A stretch of DNA of 64,000 nucleotides from Candidatus Polarisedimenticolia bacterium. GTDB taxonomy: Bacteria; Acidobacteriota; Polarisedimenticolia; Gp22-AA2; AA152. The position numbers and the translations under genes are program-made. The stretch's first letter is position 1, and each line of letters opens with the position of its first letter. Shown in pieces: positions 41,854 through 51,156 of this stretch. The stretch spans positions 62,001-126,000 of the forward strand of contig DASYRE010000050.1 in NCBI GenBank assembly GCA_036004685.1, given 5' to 3'. Below the pieces are notes generated by a model. That model searched no databases and was not told the origin of the DNA. It saw only the letters and a program-made list of their open reading frames with translations.

Positions 41854-43470
41854 ATGCGTGAAGACGCGAATGCGTTCGATCGGATTTGCTCTCCGATGAA
41901 TCCTGCCCATTGTCACAGTCACAGGCGGCGCGCGCTATTTTGGAGCACGTGCGGGACGGCGGTCGCCTTCCTGGTGGCCGCCGCGCTTCCAGGCGGCGAG
42001 CCCAGCGCTGCCTCCGGCGGCCCCGATTCCGAGGCCTCCAAGATCGGCGTCGAGCTCCGGGAGGTGCTGTTGGGCCGCGGAGAGCCGATCCTCTGTCCCG
42101 GCTGTCCCGCGGAGCCGCCGATCCGGGTCGACGTCGCCTCCGGGTTGTCCACCGAGGTGTCGCTTCCCTACGAGCGGATCGATCAGGTCGCGATCTTTCC
42201 GGACGGCAAGCGAATTCTCGCCGCCGTTTCCTCCGAGAAGGGAAAGCACGGTCTCCTCCTCGTTCTTTCGACCCAGACCCTGTTGCCCTTGGGCAGGCTG
42301 GATCTCCCGGGCATCGGCGATCGCCTCGCTGTTTTCCCCGATGGATATTCCGCCGCCGTGCTGTGCCATCGCGCGGGGCGGGGCCGCTCCGCCGGAGAGG
42401 AGGGGGAGCGCTCGGAGCTGGTCATCGTTGATCTCGGCCGGAGCGCCGTGAAGGAATCCTTCCCGCTTCCCAAGGCGGCCTACGATCTGGCGATCTCGGA
42501 AAACGCCGGCCGGATTTTCGTCGGCATGGAGGACCGGCTCCTCAGCTTCACCACCGCTCCTCTTACCGCCTCATGGTTCTACCGCTCCCCGGGGGTCAAT
42601 CGGCGCGTCTGGGTCCGGCCGCGCCAGGGGGAGATCTACGTCCTCCGGGATTCATCGATCGCCGTCTTTCCGGCGGAGCCGAAAGCGAATCCGGAGGACT
42701 CCTCGGCCCGCGACGACGACGCCGCGGCGGTCCTGCAGCCCCCCTTCCGCCTGGATCGGCTCCGTTTTTCGGACGACGGCCGCGCCGCGGTCGCGGCCGG
42801 AAGGGGATTGGACGTGATGATCTTCCTCGACGCGCAGAAGCGCCGGTTCGCCGGGGTCTGGCCGGAGGACGCGCCCGCCATCCGGGCGGTCCTGGATTCG
42901 CTGGCGGAGGAGAAGCCCCGCGGTCCGCGCGGCAGGCTCGTGACGGGCACCGGCTTCGGACCCCCGCTTCAACCCGTTCCCAAGCCTTCTCCGGCGCCGC
43001 CCTCCGAGCCGATTTTCAGGATGCCGGAAAGCGGCCCCTCTCGCCCTGCCCCCGAGCCGGAGCGCGAACTCTCGGTTCCCCCTCCACGAGTCGTCCTGCC
43101 GCGGACCGGAGCCAAGGAGCCGGTCCCCGCCGAGACGCCGGAGAATGCCTCCCTGGAGGAGGTGAACGATCCGATCTTGAGCGGCGGCCTGTCCGGCGAA
43201 CGCAGTCTCGTGAGTTTCGTGGTGCTGTTGGGACCAAACAGTCTGACGACGATCCAGGATCAAGCGGCGCCGGCGCCGGACGGGACCTATTCGTTCAAGC
43301 TCCCGCGCAAGGGGCGCTATCGCATCATGCTCATGGCTCCGAAAGGAGTCACCCTCTCGGTCACCCCGCCGTTCAGGACCGTCGACGTCGAGGAATTCGG
43401 TTTCCGCGGACTCGACTTCCGGATCCTCGGCGCGATCGGCGCGGCGCCGAGAAATCCGCCGATTCCCTGA
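41854..43470 (+). CDS. Secreted propeller-like protein with Pro-rich linker
   Basis: About 538 aa; start uncertain (ATG 41854, or ATG 41896, which gives a more usual signal peptide). After the signal (ALFWSTCGTAVAFLVAAALPG) comes a repeat-like beta region (about 50-330; IFPDGKRILAAVS, FPDGYSAAVL, FSDDGRAAVAA) resembling YVTN/WD propeller blades. A Pro-rich linker (about 365-430) leads to a C-terminal beta-sandwich like the carboxypeptidase regulatory domain (YSFKLPRKGRYRIML). Similar architecture to the protein at 44454. Function unknown. Confidence 0.75.
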   Translation: MREDANAFDRICSPMNPAHCHSHRRRALFWSTCGTAVAFLVAAALPGGEPSAASGGPDSEASKIGVELREVLLGRGEPILCPGCPAEPPIRVDVASGLSTEVSLPYERIDQVAIFPDGKRILAAVSSEKGKHGLLLVLSTQTLLPLGRLDLPGIGDRLAVFPDGYSAAVLCHRAGRGRSAGEEGERSELVIVDLGRSAVKESFPLPKAAYDLAISENAGRIFVGMEDRLLSFTTAPLTASWFYRSPGVNRRVWVRPRQGEIYVLRDSSIAVFPAEPKANPEDSSARDDDAAAVLQPPFRLDRLRFSDDGRAAVAAGRGLDVMIFLDAQKRRFAGVWPEDAPAIRAVLDSLAEEKPRGPRGRLVTGTGFGPPLQPVPKPSPAPPSEPIFRMPESGPSRPAPEPERELSVPPPRVVLPRTGAKEPVPAETPENASLEEVNDPILSGGLSGERSLVSFVVLLGPNSLTTIQDQAAPAPDGTYSFKLPRKGRYRIMLMAPKGVTLSVTPPFRTVDVEEFGFRGLDFRILGAIGAAPRNPPIP

Positions 43471-43561
43471 GTTGATGCCCGGCTCGAACTGCCGCCTTGA
43501 TGTGTGGGGAAGCCTCGCGGTCTGGTGGAGACCCGTCCTGGAGGGGCTGCCGGAGAGGAAT

Positions 43562-43639
43562 TGGCGGGGCCGACGGGGTTCGAACCCGCGACCTCTGGCT
43601 TGACAGGCCAGCGTTCTAACCAAACTGAACTACGACCCC
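43562..43639 (-). tRNA. tRNA-Asp (GTC)
   Basis: Full cloverleaf: acceptor GGGGTCG/CGGCCCC, D-arm GTTCAG, anticodon stem CTGGC/GCCAG with GTC in the loop, T-arm GGTTCGAACC, discriminator G and encoded CCA. It follows tRNA-Val by 56 bases on the same strand and is probably co-transcribed with it. Confidence 0.95.
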
Positions 43640-43695
43640 GCTTGGAACGACCCACCGAACCGCGCCCATGGCTCTTCACCCGGTCTGAAGAGCGA

Positions 43696-43770
43696 TGGTG
43701 GGCAGTGCGGGATTCGAACCGGCGACCCCCTGCGTGTAAGGCAGGTGCTCTACCGCTGAGCTAACTGCCC
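43696..43770 (-). tRNA. tRNA-Val (TAC)
   Basis: Acceptor GGGCAGT/ACTGCCC, D-arm GCTC/GAGC, anticodon stem CCTGC/GCAGG with TAC in the loop CTTACAC, T-arm GGTTCGAATC, discriminator A and encoded CCA. Confidence 0.95.
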
Positions 43771-43848
43771 TCCTGACCGATGTCCCAGCGCGCGGCCCCG
43801 ATCGGGCGGTGGGCGTCTTTCGGAGCTGAGTCTCGGATAGGCCGGTGA

Positions 43849-43878
43849 ATTCTATGCTTCCCCCTTTCGGCCTGTCAA
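43849..43878 (-). promoter_or_regulatory. Strong promoter of the tRNA-Val/tRNA-Asp operon
   Basis: TTGACA (43878-43873), 18-base spacer, TAGAAT (43854-43849) on the minus strand, about 72 bases before tRNA-Val. The -35 overlaps the stop of the Mut7-C gene. The sequence around the -35, GAGTCTTGACAGG, is identical to that of the tRNA-Met promoter at 57352. Confidence 0.78.
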
Positions 43879-44453
43879 GACTCGTCTCGCCGGATCGGCG
43901 TCCGCGGCGCGGCTTTGGCTCTCCTCTCTTCCATCCATTCCTGAACAGCGGGACCCAGAGTCCGTCGGAGTCGCCGGAGCATCCCACGGACGTGGGTGGC
44001 CTTCCAATAAACGCGTTGGCAGCGCGGACACGCGCGAAATCGCGCCTGAGTCCTCATCACGAAGAGCGGAACCCGGTCCTCGACCGTCTCCTTCTCCGCC
44101 GGGAGGGTCGGCTCGTTGCACTCGGGGCACCTCGGGCAGAGATCGGGGGCCAGGAAGCCGGTCCCGCCCCATCGAGCCAGCTGGCGGAGCTGCGGCTCGA
44201 GATAGGGGCTTTCGACGAGAAGGGCATGGCGCGCGGCGCGCCGTTCTACGAGTCGGGTATCGCGCGTCAGGAGGATGCGCCCCTCGTCTTGGGCGAGCTC
44301 CACCAGATCGGCGTCCTCGATGGCCCGAAAATAGACGGTGTCGTGTCCCAGGATTCTCAGCCACCGGGCGAGCCGGCCGAGCATGCAGTCGGCGGCGAAG
44401 CGGAGCGGGGTGTTTTTGACTCGCCCGGGGCCCTGTGCTAGTTTGGCTTCCAC
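43875..44453 (-). CDS. Mut7-C RNase-domain protein (DUF82)
   Basis: About 192 aa from GTG 44453; an ATG at 44483 is possible but would overlap the divergent gene. The N-terminal PIN-like Mut7-C domain shows the typical FAADCMLGRLARWLRILG-like opening with the first acidic residue, then ILLTRD. The C-terminal half carries a zinc ribbon (CPRCPEC and CPRCQRVYW). Such proteins are predicted RNases; substrates are unknown. The gene lies back to back with a secreted-protein gene and its 3' end contains the -35 of the tRNA promoter. Confidence 0.87.
   Translation of the reverse strand: MEAKLAQGPGRVKNTPLRFAADCMLGRLARWLRILGHDTVYFRAIEDADLVELAQDEGRILLTRDTRLVERRAARHALLVESPYLEPQLRQLARWGGTGFLAPDLCPRCPECNEPTLPAEKETVEDRVPLFVMRTQARFRACPRCQRVYWKATHVRGMLRRLRRTLGPAVQEWMEERRAKAAPRTPIRRDES
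44416..44444 (+). promoter_or_regulatory. Promoter placing the ATG at the transcript start (leaderless candidate)
   Basis: TTGACT (44416-44421), 17-base spacer, TAGTTT (44439-44444). The next gene's ATG begins only 9 bases after the -10, and no Shine-Dalgarno precedes it, so the mRNA may be leaderless. The -10 is only a partial match. Confidence 0.5.
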
Positions 44454-45221
44454 ATGTTTTCCCCGTCTTTCCTTTCCCTTCATCGAGCGTCCCGCTGGCG
44501 GATCCATGGCTGCATCCTCGTCATCCTGGCGCTCTCAGCGGGCTTTTCCCACGCGGCGGGAGGCCTGAAAGGCCGGATTCGCGGCACGGCGCGCGACTTG
44601 AACGGCAAACCGGTGGCCGGTCTTCTGGTCAGGCTGATCGCCTCTGGAAAAGGGCTGTCGAACGTCACGAACACGGACGACAAGGGAATCTACGCCTTCG
44701 AGGACCTGGAGGCGGGAAACTACGACGTCGAAATGAGCGGCTCGGGATACCAGCGGCAGATCAAGAAAGAAATCCGGGTCCAGCCCCCTTTCCGGAACAT
44801 CGTCGATTTCACGCTTCCGCCGGGTCCCTTGGGCGCCGCCTCTCCGGTCGTCTACCTTTCCCCGGCCGGTGAGGCGCCGTTGGAGGAGGTGACCGGCCTT
44901 TTCATCGACAAGGAGCGGCGGCCGATCGCCGACGTCGCCCTGAGCCTGGTGAATCCCGCCACCGGGGCGTGGTTCCGGGCCCAGTCCGACCGGGAAGGCA
45001 AGGCCCGGATCCTGGGAGTGCCGGCGGGCGTCTACCGGGCGCTGATCTCCTCCCCCGGCTACGTCACCGTGGATCTCAAGGACGCGGAGGTGAAGCCTGG
45101 ATCCGGATTGAACCTGAAGCTCTCGCTGGTCGAATATCCCCTGAACTTCAAGGGACGTCCGGAGGACCTCACCCCCGAGGAAAAACCGGTTCCCCCCGAT
45201 TATCGTCCTCCCGGCTCCTGA
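44454..45221 (+). CDS. Secreted protein with two carboxypeptidase-regulatory-like domains
   Basis: 255 aa. The N-terminus is a signal peptide (GCILVILALSAGFSHAAG). Two beta-sandwich domains follow: about 38-125 (IRGTARDLNGKPVAGL, YAFEDLEAGNYDVEM) and about 150-230 (GLFIDKERRPIADVAL, GVPAGVYRALISSPGY), both typical CarboxypepD_reg units used in surface adhesion or as barrel-associated domains. The 3' end overlaps the convergent VWA gene by 22 bases. No ribosome site is visible before the ATG. Confidence 0.82.
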   Translation: MFSPSFLSLHRASRWRIHGCILVILALSAGFSHAAGGLKGRIRGTARDLNGKPVAGLLVRLIASGKGLSNVTNTDDKGIYAFEDLEAGNYDVEMSGSGYQRQIKKEIRVQPPFRNIVDFTLPPGPLGAASPVVYLSPAGEAPLEEVTGLFIDKERRPIADVALSLVNPATGAWFRAQSDREGKARILGVPAGVYRALISSPGYVTVDLKDAEVKPGSGLNLKLSLVEYPLNFKGRPEDLTPEEKPVPPDYRPPGS

Positions 45222-46432
45222 GAAGGCGAGCGGGCCGCCGGCGCCCCTTCGGTCTCGGAGACCCGGCGCACGGCGTAATACCCCCGCCGCGTTCGAATCT
45301 CCAGCTCCTTCCTGCCCGGAGCCGCCAGCTTGATCTTCCGCCACTTGCCGTCCCATTGATCGTTGGTCGGCGAATACGTCAGGTAGTACTGGCTCCTCAG
45401 CTCTTCGGCGATCTGCTTGTAGATCCCCGCGAGCTCCTCGGCGCGGCCGGGGAAGAAGGAGCGCCCCCCGGTTTCTTCCGCCAGCTCCTTGAGGACGGAG
45501 TGCGTGGAGACGTCGAGGAACGAGACGCCCAGCCCGATGGAGTAGATGAGCACTTCGTTCGTCTTCGCCGCCTCCAGGACGCGCTGGTAAGAGAACTTGC
45601 TGTTCGTGTCCTCGCCGTCCGACAGAAGGATGATCGCTTTCCGGCCCGGACGATCCCGCACCTTGCGAAACGCGGCGTACAGGGCGTCGTAAAGGGCCGT
45701 GCCTCCCTCGGCGTAGGTGCTGTCGATGGCCTCTTTGAGGAGCTTCGCGTCGCGCGTGAAATCCTGCAGGAGAAAGACCTTCTCGTCGAAGTCGATGACG
45801 AGCGCCAGGTCGTCCTTGCCCAGGGCGTCGACGAACTTGTCCGCGCCCAGATGGACCTTGTCCATCCGGCCCTGCATGCTTCCGCTGCTGTCCAGGAGAA
45901 GGCACAGGACGACGGCTCTCTGCTCCAGGTAGAAATCGATGATCTGTTGGGGCGCACCATCTTCCAGGAGCTGAAAGTCCTCCTTTTTCAGGTCCAGCGC
46001 GAAACGGCGATTGGGATCCTCGGCCGTGGCGTTCAGCACGACGCGATTGACGTTCATCTGGGAGTTCAGGATGACCCGCCGCGTGATCGAGGTGGCGGTG
46101 ACGGTCACTCCTCCCCGGTGGACCGCTTTGGCCTTGATGACGAAAGAGTGCGGAGCCGTCCCGAAATCGTAGACGCAGGCATAGGGAGGCTCCTTGTCGA
46201 TGAACACCAGCTTCTCGTCCACGGTGAACTCCACCCGATCGACGAGAGAAGGATCGTCGATCTTCACTTCCGCGGTGATCTCGGCCCTGCCGAAACGGAA
46301 CTCGCCGGAGCGGGGCGACGTGAGGATAATCTCGAACCCCTTCCGCTTGGAGACCTCTTCGGCGAAGAGAGCGGAAAGGCAGGCGGCGAGCACCAGGCCG
46401 CCGGCAGCCAGGATCCGGACCGGAGGGTTCAT
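45200..46432 (-). CDS. Secreted VWA-domain protein (Acidobacterial VWFA-related type)
   Basis: 410 aa. A signal peptide (ILAAGGLVLAACLSALFAEE) is followed by an Ig-like region (about 35-150), then a VWA domain with the MIDAS motif DSSGSMQ near 183, Thr in EGGTALYD and Asp in LLSDGEDTN: a complete metal site. The order and the C-terminal RRGYYAVR segment match the VWFA-related family frequent in Acidobacteria. The ATGA start overlaps the upstream TPR gene. Likely extracytoplasmic adhesion or assembly role. Confidence 0.88.
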   Translation of the reverse strand: MNPPVRILAAGGLVLAACLSALFAEEVSKRKGFEIILTSPRSGEFRFGRAEITAEVKIDDPSLVDRVEFTVDEKLVFIDKEPPYACVYDFGTAPHSFVIKAKAVHRGGVTVTATSITRRVILNSQMNVNRVVLNATAEDPNRRFALDLKKEDFQLLEDGAPQQIIDFYLEQRAVVLCLLLDSSGSMQGRMDKVHLGADKFVDALGKDDLALVIDFDEKVFLLQDFTRDAKLLKEAIDSTYAEGGTALYDALYAAFRKVRDRPGRKAIILLSDGEDTNSKFSYQRVLEAAKTNEVLIYSIGLGVSFLDVSTHSVLKELAEETGGRSFFPGRAEELAGIYKQIAEELRSQYYLTYSPTNDQWDGKWRKIKLAAPGRKELEIRTRRGYYAVRRVSETEGAPAARSPSQEPGGR

Positions 46433-47928
46433 TTCGCCTCCGCCTCCTGGAGAAGCCGGACCAGACGGCGGACCTTCCCCGTCTTTTCGTCGCCGGCCAC
46501 TAGATCGAGATAAGCGCGATAGGAGGCCTCCGCCTGCCCGGGGCGGGCGAGACGCATGAGGCTGTTTCCCAGGTAGAGGTGCGCGAACGGATCTTTCGGG
46601 TGCGCCTCCAGGTACTTGCGGTAGGTCGCCACCGCCTCTTCGTCGCGGCCGAGGGCGGATTGGGTCAATCCGAGATCGATCTGCGCGGGGGCCGATCCCC
46701 GGGAGGCGAGATCCTGGAAGAGCGGCAGCGCCGACGAATAGCGCCGCCCCAACAGGAGGTAGTAGCCGAGGCGCAGGCGGGTGGCGTCGTCCGGCGCGAG
46801 CTGGGAGGCCCTCTCGGCCAGCTCGGCCGCTCGATCCTGGGCCCCCGCCTCGGACAAGACGGTGGCCAGATCGAGATAGAGGCGCGGATCATCCGGATTC
46901 TTGCCGAGCGCGGCGGTGAGCTCCGACAGGCGGCCGGACATCGCCTTGTAACGGTCTCTCGCCTTCTCCAGCTCCTGCCGTCCGAAGGCCTCGCGAATCT
47001 CGGAGGCGAGAGCCTTCTCGACGACCTCGACGGCGCCGGCAAGGTCCTGCTCCGCGAGCAGCAGCCGCGCCTTGAGCAAGGGGCCTTCGTATCCCGCGGG
47101 GTCCCGGACGAGGGCCGCTTCGATTTCCGATTCAGCGCGCTGGAGGTTCCCGAGGTCGAGGAAGATTCGGCCGAGGGACAGGTAGGGGAGCGGATCCTGG
47201 GGAGCGATCGTCTTGGCCCGGCCGATCGCGGCGATGGCCTGATGGTAGAGTCCTTCCCGGCTGAAGGCGATCCCGAGGCGGCTGTATCCCAGCGAGAAGT
47301 CGGGCTTGATCTCGATCGCCTTGCGGAAAAGATCGATGGCGTCGTCCAGCCGGCCCCGCCGGAGATAGAGCTCCCCGAGACTGGCGTAGGCGTCGGGAAA
47401 GGCGACGTTCAACTCCAGGGCCTTCGAATACTCGTCCATCGCCCGGTCGTCGTCGCCCTCCGCTTCCAGGACCCTCCCCAGTCCTTCATGCGCCGGCGCA
47501 TAGTTGTCCTGAAGCGTCAGCGCCCGGAGGTATTCGGCGCGGGATTCGGACAGGTCCCCCAGCTTGAGATAAGCGTCGCCGAGGGCGATGTGGGCCTGGA
47601 TGTGGCCGGGCTCGAGCTCCAGCGCCGTCTTGAGCGGCTCCAGAGCGGCCGAGTACTGCCGGTCCGCCGACAGCGAGATTCCGAGATAGTAGTAGGCGAG
47701 GAAGGAGTTCAGCGACAGGTTCGTGACCTGCCGGAGGAGGTCGATCGCCTTCTTGAAGTCGCCGTCCTTGTAAAGGCGCATGGCTTCCGACTGCAGCTTG
47801 AAGGCGGTGTTGCGAGCGGCCAGCGCGGTGACGGCGGAGGCGGTTCGCGTCCCCGCGAAGGCGAGCCACGCCGTCAGCAGCAACGTCAGGCATCGCCGGC
47901 CGGAGGACCGTCTGAGCAGTTTTCGCAT
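46429..47928 (-). CDS. Exported TPR-repeat protein
   Basis: About 499 aa from ATG 47928; the upstream ATG 47952 lies within the predicted -10 and is therefore unlikely. Signal peptide (CLTLLLTAWLAFAGTRTASA). At least ten TPR units follow (LGISLSADRQYSAALEPL, LGDAYLKLGDLSESRAEYL and similar). It is a scaffold for protein interaction, presumably in the periplasm, and is translationally coupled to the VWA protein, so the two probably act together. Confidence 0.88.
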   Translation of the reverse strand: MRKLLRRSSGRRCLTLLLTAWLAFAGTRTASAVTALAARNTAFKLQSEAMRLYKDGDFKKAIDLLRQVTNLSLNSFLAYYYLGISLSADRQYSAALEPLKTALELEPGHIQAHIALGDAYLKLGDLSESRAEYLRALTLQDNYAPAHEGLGRVLEAEGDDDRAMDEYSKALELNVAFPDAYASLGELYLRRGRLDDAIDLFRKAIEIKPDFSLGYSRLGIAFSREGLYHQAIAAIGRAKTIAPQDPLPYLSLGRIFLDLGNLQRAESEIEAALVRDPAGYEGPLLKARLLLAEQDLAGAVEVVEKALASEIREAFGRQELEKARDRYKAMSGRLSELTAALGKNPDDPRLYLDLATVLSEAGAQDRAAELAERASQLAPDDATRLRLGYYLLLGRRYSSALPLFQDLASRGSAPAQIDLGLTQSALGRDEEAVATYRKYLEAHPKDPFAHLYLGNSLMRLARPGQAEASYRAYLDLVAGDEKTGKVRRLVRLLQEAEAK

Positions 47929-47948
47929 GGGGGGAGGCGCCCTCGGAG

Positions 47949-47978
47949 ACATTATCCGGGATCGGTGGGCGTTTTCAA
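47949..47978 (-). promoter_or_regulatory. Promoter of the TPR-VWA operon
   Basis: TTGAAA (47978-47973), 18-base spacer, TAATGT (47954-47949). The predicted start is about 14 bases before ATG 47928. Confidence 0.5.
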
Positions 47979-48081
47979 AACATCCGGGAATGGCGCGCCG
48001 GGCTTTGCCGGCCGGCGGGAGGCGTCGCGGGCGCGAGTGGAGGCGAAAGCGCCGGCAACGATCCTGCCCGGCGGGCGGAGC

Positions 48082-48813
48082 TCAGCGTCCGGAGCGGGCC
48101 TCGCCGTCCAGGAGCGCCCTCATCTCGCGGACCGCCCGCTCGATCCCCACGAGCGTGGCTCGGGCGATGATGGAGTGGCCGATGTTCAGCTCTTCGATCT
48201 CGGCGATGGCGGCAATGGGGCGGACATTGTGATACGTCAGTCCGTGACCGGCCACCACCCGCAGGCCCAGCTTGCGCCCCGCGCGGGCCGCGTTCACGAC
48301 CTTGTTCAGCTCCAAGGAGCCGAGATCCTCGGTCTTGGCGTCGGCATAGCGGCCGGTGTTGATCTCGATGATCCCGGCGTCGATCTTGGTGACCGCCTTG
48401 ATTTGATCGAAGTCGGTGTCCACGAAGACGCTCACGAGGAGGCCGCTTTCCCTCAGGGCGCTGACCATCCGCTTGAGGTGGCTCTGATTGAGGACGACGT
48501 CCAGCCCTCCTTCGGTGGTGACTTCCTCCCGGCGCTCCGGGACGAGCGTGACGCAGGCCGGCTTGATGGCGGCGGCGAGCTTGACCATCTCCTCGGTCGC
48601 GGCCATTTCAACGTTCAGCCGGGTGCGGACCGTGCGCCGGAGGATCTCGAGATCCCGCTCCTTGATGTGCCGGCGGTCGCCTCGCAGGTGGACGGTGATC
48701 TGATCGGCCCCCGCCAGCTCGGCCAGGGCGGCTGCCACCACCGGATCGGGCTCGCCCGCCCGGCGGGCTTCCCGAAGCGTGGCGACGTGATCGACGTTGA
48801 CTCCGAGTCTCAT
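48082..48813 (-). CDS. pdxJ: Pyridoxine 5'-phosphate synthase
   Basis: 243 aa, usual length. The opening [16 protein letters not shown] is the family signature; [12 protein letters not shown] and the C-terminal [14 protein letters not shown] are also conserved. It condenses 1-deoxyxylulose 5-phosphate with 3-amino-1-hydroxyacetone phosphate in vitamin B6 synthesis. It is the last gene of the minus-strand housekeeping group, 25 bases after glmM. PdxA is not in the window. The GlmS and HemL enzymes here are unrelated to its chemistry, though HemL uses the product cofactor. Confidence 0.96.
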   Translation of the reverse strand: MRLGVNVDHVATLREARRAGEPDPVVAAALAELAGADQITVHLRGDRRHIKERDLEILRRTVRTRLNVEMAATEEMVKLAAAIKPACVTLVPERREEVTTEGGLDVVLNQSHLKRMVSALRESGLLVSVFVDTDFDQIKAVTKIDAGIIEINTGRYADAKTEDLGSLELNKVVNAARAGRKLGLRVVAGHGLTYHNVRPIAAIAEIEELNIGHSIIARATLVGIERAVREMRALLDGEARSGR

Positions 48814-48838
48814 GCGACGCTCCCCGCGCGTGCCGCGC

Positions 48839-50197
48839 TCAGCTCCCTTTTCTCCCCAGGCGCTCCGCCACGATATCCTGCAGCTCGCCGGCGCACTTTC
48901 GGATCCGTGCCTCGTCCTCCCCTTCGACCATCACCCGCAGGATCGGCTCGGTGCCCGAGTAGCGCAGCAGGACACGTCCCGTGCCGCTGAGCTCCGTCTC
49001 GATCCGTCCCAAGGCTGCCTGCAGATCCGGAAGACTCTCCAGCGGAGGCTTCGAAGCGACCGGCACGTTCATGACGATTTGCGGGCAACGCACGACACCG
49101 CGGGCCCACGCGGCCAGGTCGGTCCGGCGCTTGTGGAGCAGGTCCAGGAGCTTGAGCGCCGTGAGGACCCCGTCGCCGGTCGTGGCTTCCCGAAGAAAGA
49201 TGATGTGTCCCGACTGCTCGCCGCCGAGGAAGCATCCGCCGCGCTGCATCTCTTCCAGGACGTATTTGTCGCCCACGGGTGCGCGGTGCATCTTCACGCC
49301 AATCGACTCGAGCGCCCTCTCGAGCCAGAGGTTGCTCATCACCGTCGCGACCACTCCCCGGTCTTCGAGCTCTCCGCGCTCCTGCATGTATTCGGCCGCC
49401 AGGTAGAGGACGTGATCGCCGTCCAGAATCCGCCCGCTTCGATCCACGACCACGACCCGATCGCCGTCGCCGTCGAAGGCGAAGCCGATGTCGGCCTGCG
49501 ACCGCAGCACCAGGGAGGCGAGAGATTCGGGATGCAGCGAGCCGCAGTTCGCATTGATGTTCCTGCCGTCCGGATCGTTGCCCATGACGATCGTCTCGGC
49601 TCCGAGGCGGCCGAAAATCTCCGGCGCGATCCGGCAGGCGGCCCCGTGGGCGCAGTCGAGCGCGACCTTCACCCCCTGGAACGGACGGTCGGCCCCCACC
49701 ATGCGAGACAGGGCATGCAGGTAGCCCTCGAGGAGGTCCTCGGCGTCCACGGGAAGGGGAGCGTCCCGCGCGGAAGGGCTGAAATCGCCCGCCAGGATTC
49801 TCCGCTCGATCCCGAGCTCCTCCCGATCGGGGAGCTTCATGCCCTTGCGCGAGAAGATTTTGATGCCGTTGTCCCGGTAAGGATTGTGCGATGCGGAGAT
49901 GACGACGCCGGCGTCGCACGCGCCGTGGCGCGTCATGTAGGCCACCGCGGGCGTGGTCACGATCCCGGTCAGCACGGCCTGGCCGCCGCCGCGCCGTATC
50001 CCGGCGACGAGGGCGGTCTCGAGTCCGGACCCCGACTCCCGCGTGTCGCGCCCGATCAACACGCGCGGGAAGTCGATACGCTCCTCTTCGCGCAGGGTCC
50101 AGATCAGGGCGAGCCCGATCCGCTCGACCGTCGCGGCGTCGAGAGGATATTCGCCCGCCACGCCGCGGATGCCGTCCGTGCCGAAGAGATGTCTCAC
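48839..50197 (-). CDS. glmM: Phosphoglucosamine mutase
   Basis: 452 aa. N-terminal FGTDGIRG, active-site serine Ser103 in [14 protein letters not shown], metal-binding DGDGDR loop ([10 protein letters not shown]) and the C-terminal phosphate loop [12 protein letters not shown]: all complete. It makes glucosamine-1-phosphate for peptidoglycan. It overlaps the cdaR stop by four bases. The c-di-AMP genes cdaA and cdaR next to it form the conserved trio in which CdaR and GlmM modulate CdaA. Confidence 0.97.
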   Translation of the reverse strand: MRHLFGTDGIRGVAGEYPLDAATVERIGLALIWTLREEERIDFPRVLIGRDTRESGSGLETALVAGIRRGGGQAVLTGIVTTPAVAYMTRHGACDAGVVISASHNPYRDNGIKIFSRKGMKLPDREELGIERRILAGDFSPSARDAPLPVDAEDLLEGYLHALSRMVGADRPFQGVKVALDCAHGAACRIAPEIFGRLGAETIVMGNDPDGRNINANCGSLHPESLASLVLRSQADIGFAFDGDGDRVVVVDRSGRILDGDHVLYLAAEYMQERGELEDRGVVATVMSNLWLERALESIGVKMHRAPVGDKYVLEEMQRGGCFLGGEQSGHIIFLREATTGDGVLTALKLLDLLHKRRTDLAAWARGVVRCPQIVMNVPVASKPPLESLPDLQAALGRIETELSGTGRVLLRYSGTEPILRVMVEGEDEARIRKCAGELQDIVAERLGRKGS

Positions 50198-51156
50198 GGC
50201 TTCTCCGCGAGAGGCGGCGCGATCTTCACCGAAACGGTCCGGGAAGCCGGCTCGGCCTGGAGGTCGCTGGAGCTTCCCGGGGGCAGTCCGATGAGGGTGA
50301 CGCGGGGGAACAAGCGGTACTCCTTCTCGCGCGCGGCCAATCCCTCCAGATGAATCTCCACCAGGAGGTTCCCGCGGTCCAGGGCGTTCACCAACGAGGC
50401 CGGACCGGAGACTCTCACGTCGATCGACTCCGGCTTCACGCGGGCCGGGCCGCCTCCGCCCCGGGCCCGCACCGGCACCCCCTTCAGGACGCGCCGGATC
50501 CGCTTCTCCCGGATTCCGACGCGCACGGCGACGTCGCGATCGGAATCTTCCTTGAGGCGAACCTGGCCGCTCTCCTCCCCTTCGAGGTAGGGATGGACCT
50601 TGATTTCCCGGGAGGTCGTGAACCCGCCGACGAAAATGCTGCCGGTCGTCGCTCGCTGGACTTCCCGAACTGAGTCCTCGGGTCCGACGACGGTCACGGT
50701 CGCCGGATCGACCCGGTAGTCTACCACTTCATAACCCTCCGGCGGCCTTCCCTCGAGGCGCGGGACGATGGGGACTTCCTTCTCCGACCGCCGTACGAGG
50801 TGCAGCGGAAGCACCGGGGGTTCGACGCGGATCACGGTGGCGCCGGAAACATGGAAGCGGTCGGGAGAGAGCGTCAAGTATTGATCGCCCATCTGGAGCT
50901 GGGAGAGATCGAGGCGGGCGTCGACCTGATCTTCGCTGATTCGCTGCAGGATTGGCTCGGGGGCCTGGATCCGCAGGGAGACTTTGTCGGGGGTCTCTCC
51001 CGTGAGCGCCATTCCCGGGGGAAGGTGCGTGTATTGGAGGGGGACCACAAGGTCCTTGACCTTCTGGCTCTCTCCTGTCGTCAGGATCCACACGAGGAGC
51101 GCCAGCACCAGGGAGAAGAACTTGAGGGCGAGGTTCCGGCGGAAATCAACCTGCAT
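50194..51156 (-). CDS. cdaR: YbbR-domain regulator of the diadenylate cyclase (CdaR)
   Basis: 320 aa. An N-terminal membrane anchor (FFSLVLALLVWILTT) precedes three or four YbbR repeats (about 35-310) with the usual VPLQY, VPIVPRLEG and VRARGG segments. CdaR proteins sit outside the membrane and regulate CdaA. The start overlaps cdaA by 11 bases and the stop overlaps glmM. Ribosome access through coupling is likely. Confidence 0.93.
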   Translation of the reverse strand: MQVDFRRNLALKFFSLVLALLVWILTTGESQKVKDLVVPLQYTHLPPGMALTGETPDKVSLRIQAPEPILQRISEDQVDARLDLSQLQMGDQYLTLSPDRFHVSGATVIRVEPPVLPLHLVRRSEKEVPIVPRLEGRPPEGYEVVDYRVDPATVTVVGPEDSVREVQRATTGSIFVGGFTTSREIKVHPYLEGEESGQVRLKEDSDRDVAVRVGIREKRIRRVLKGVPVRARGGGGPARVKPESIDVRVSGPASLVNALDRGNLLVEIHLEGLAAREKEYRLFPRVTLIGLPPGSSSDLQAEPASRTVSVKIAPPLAEKP

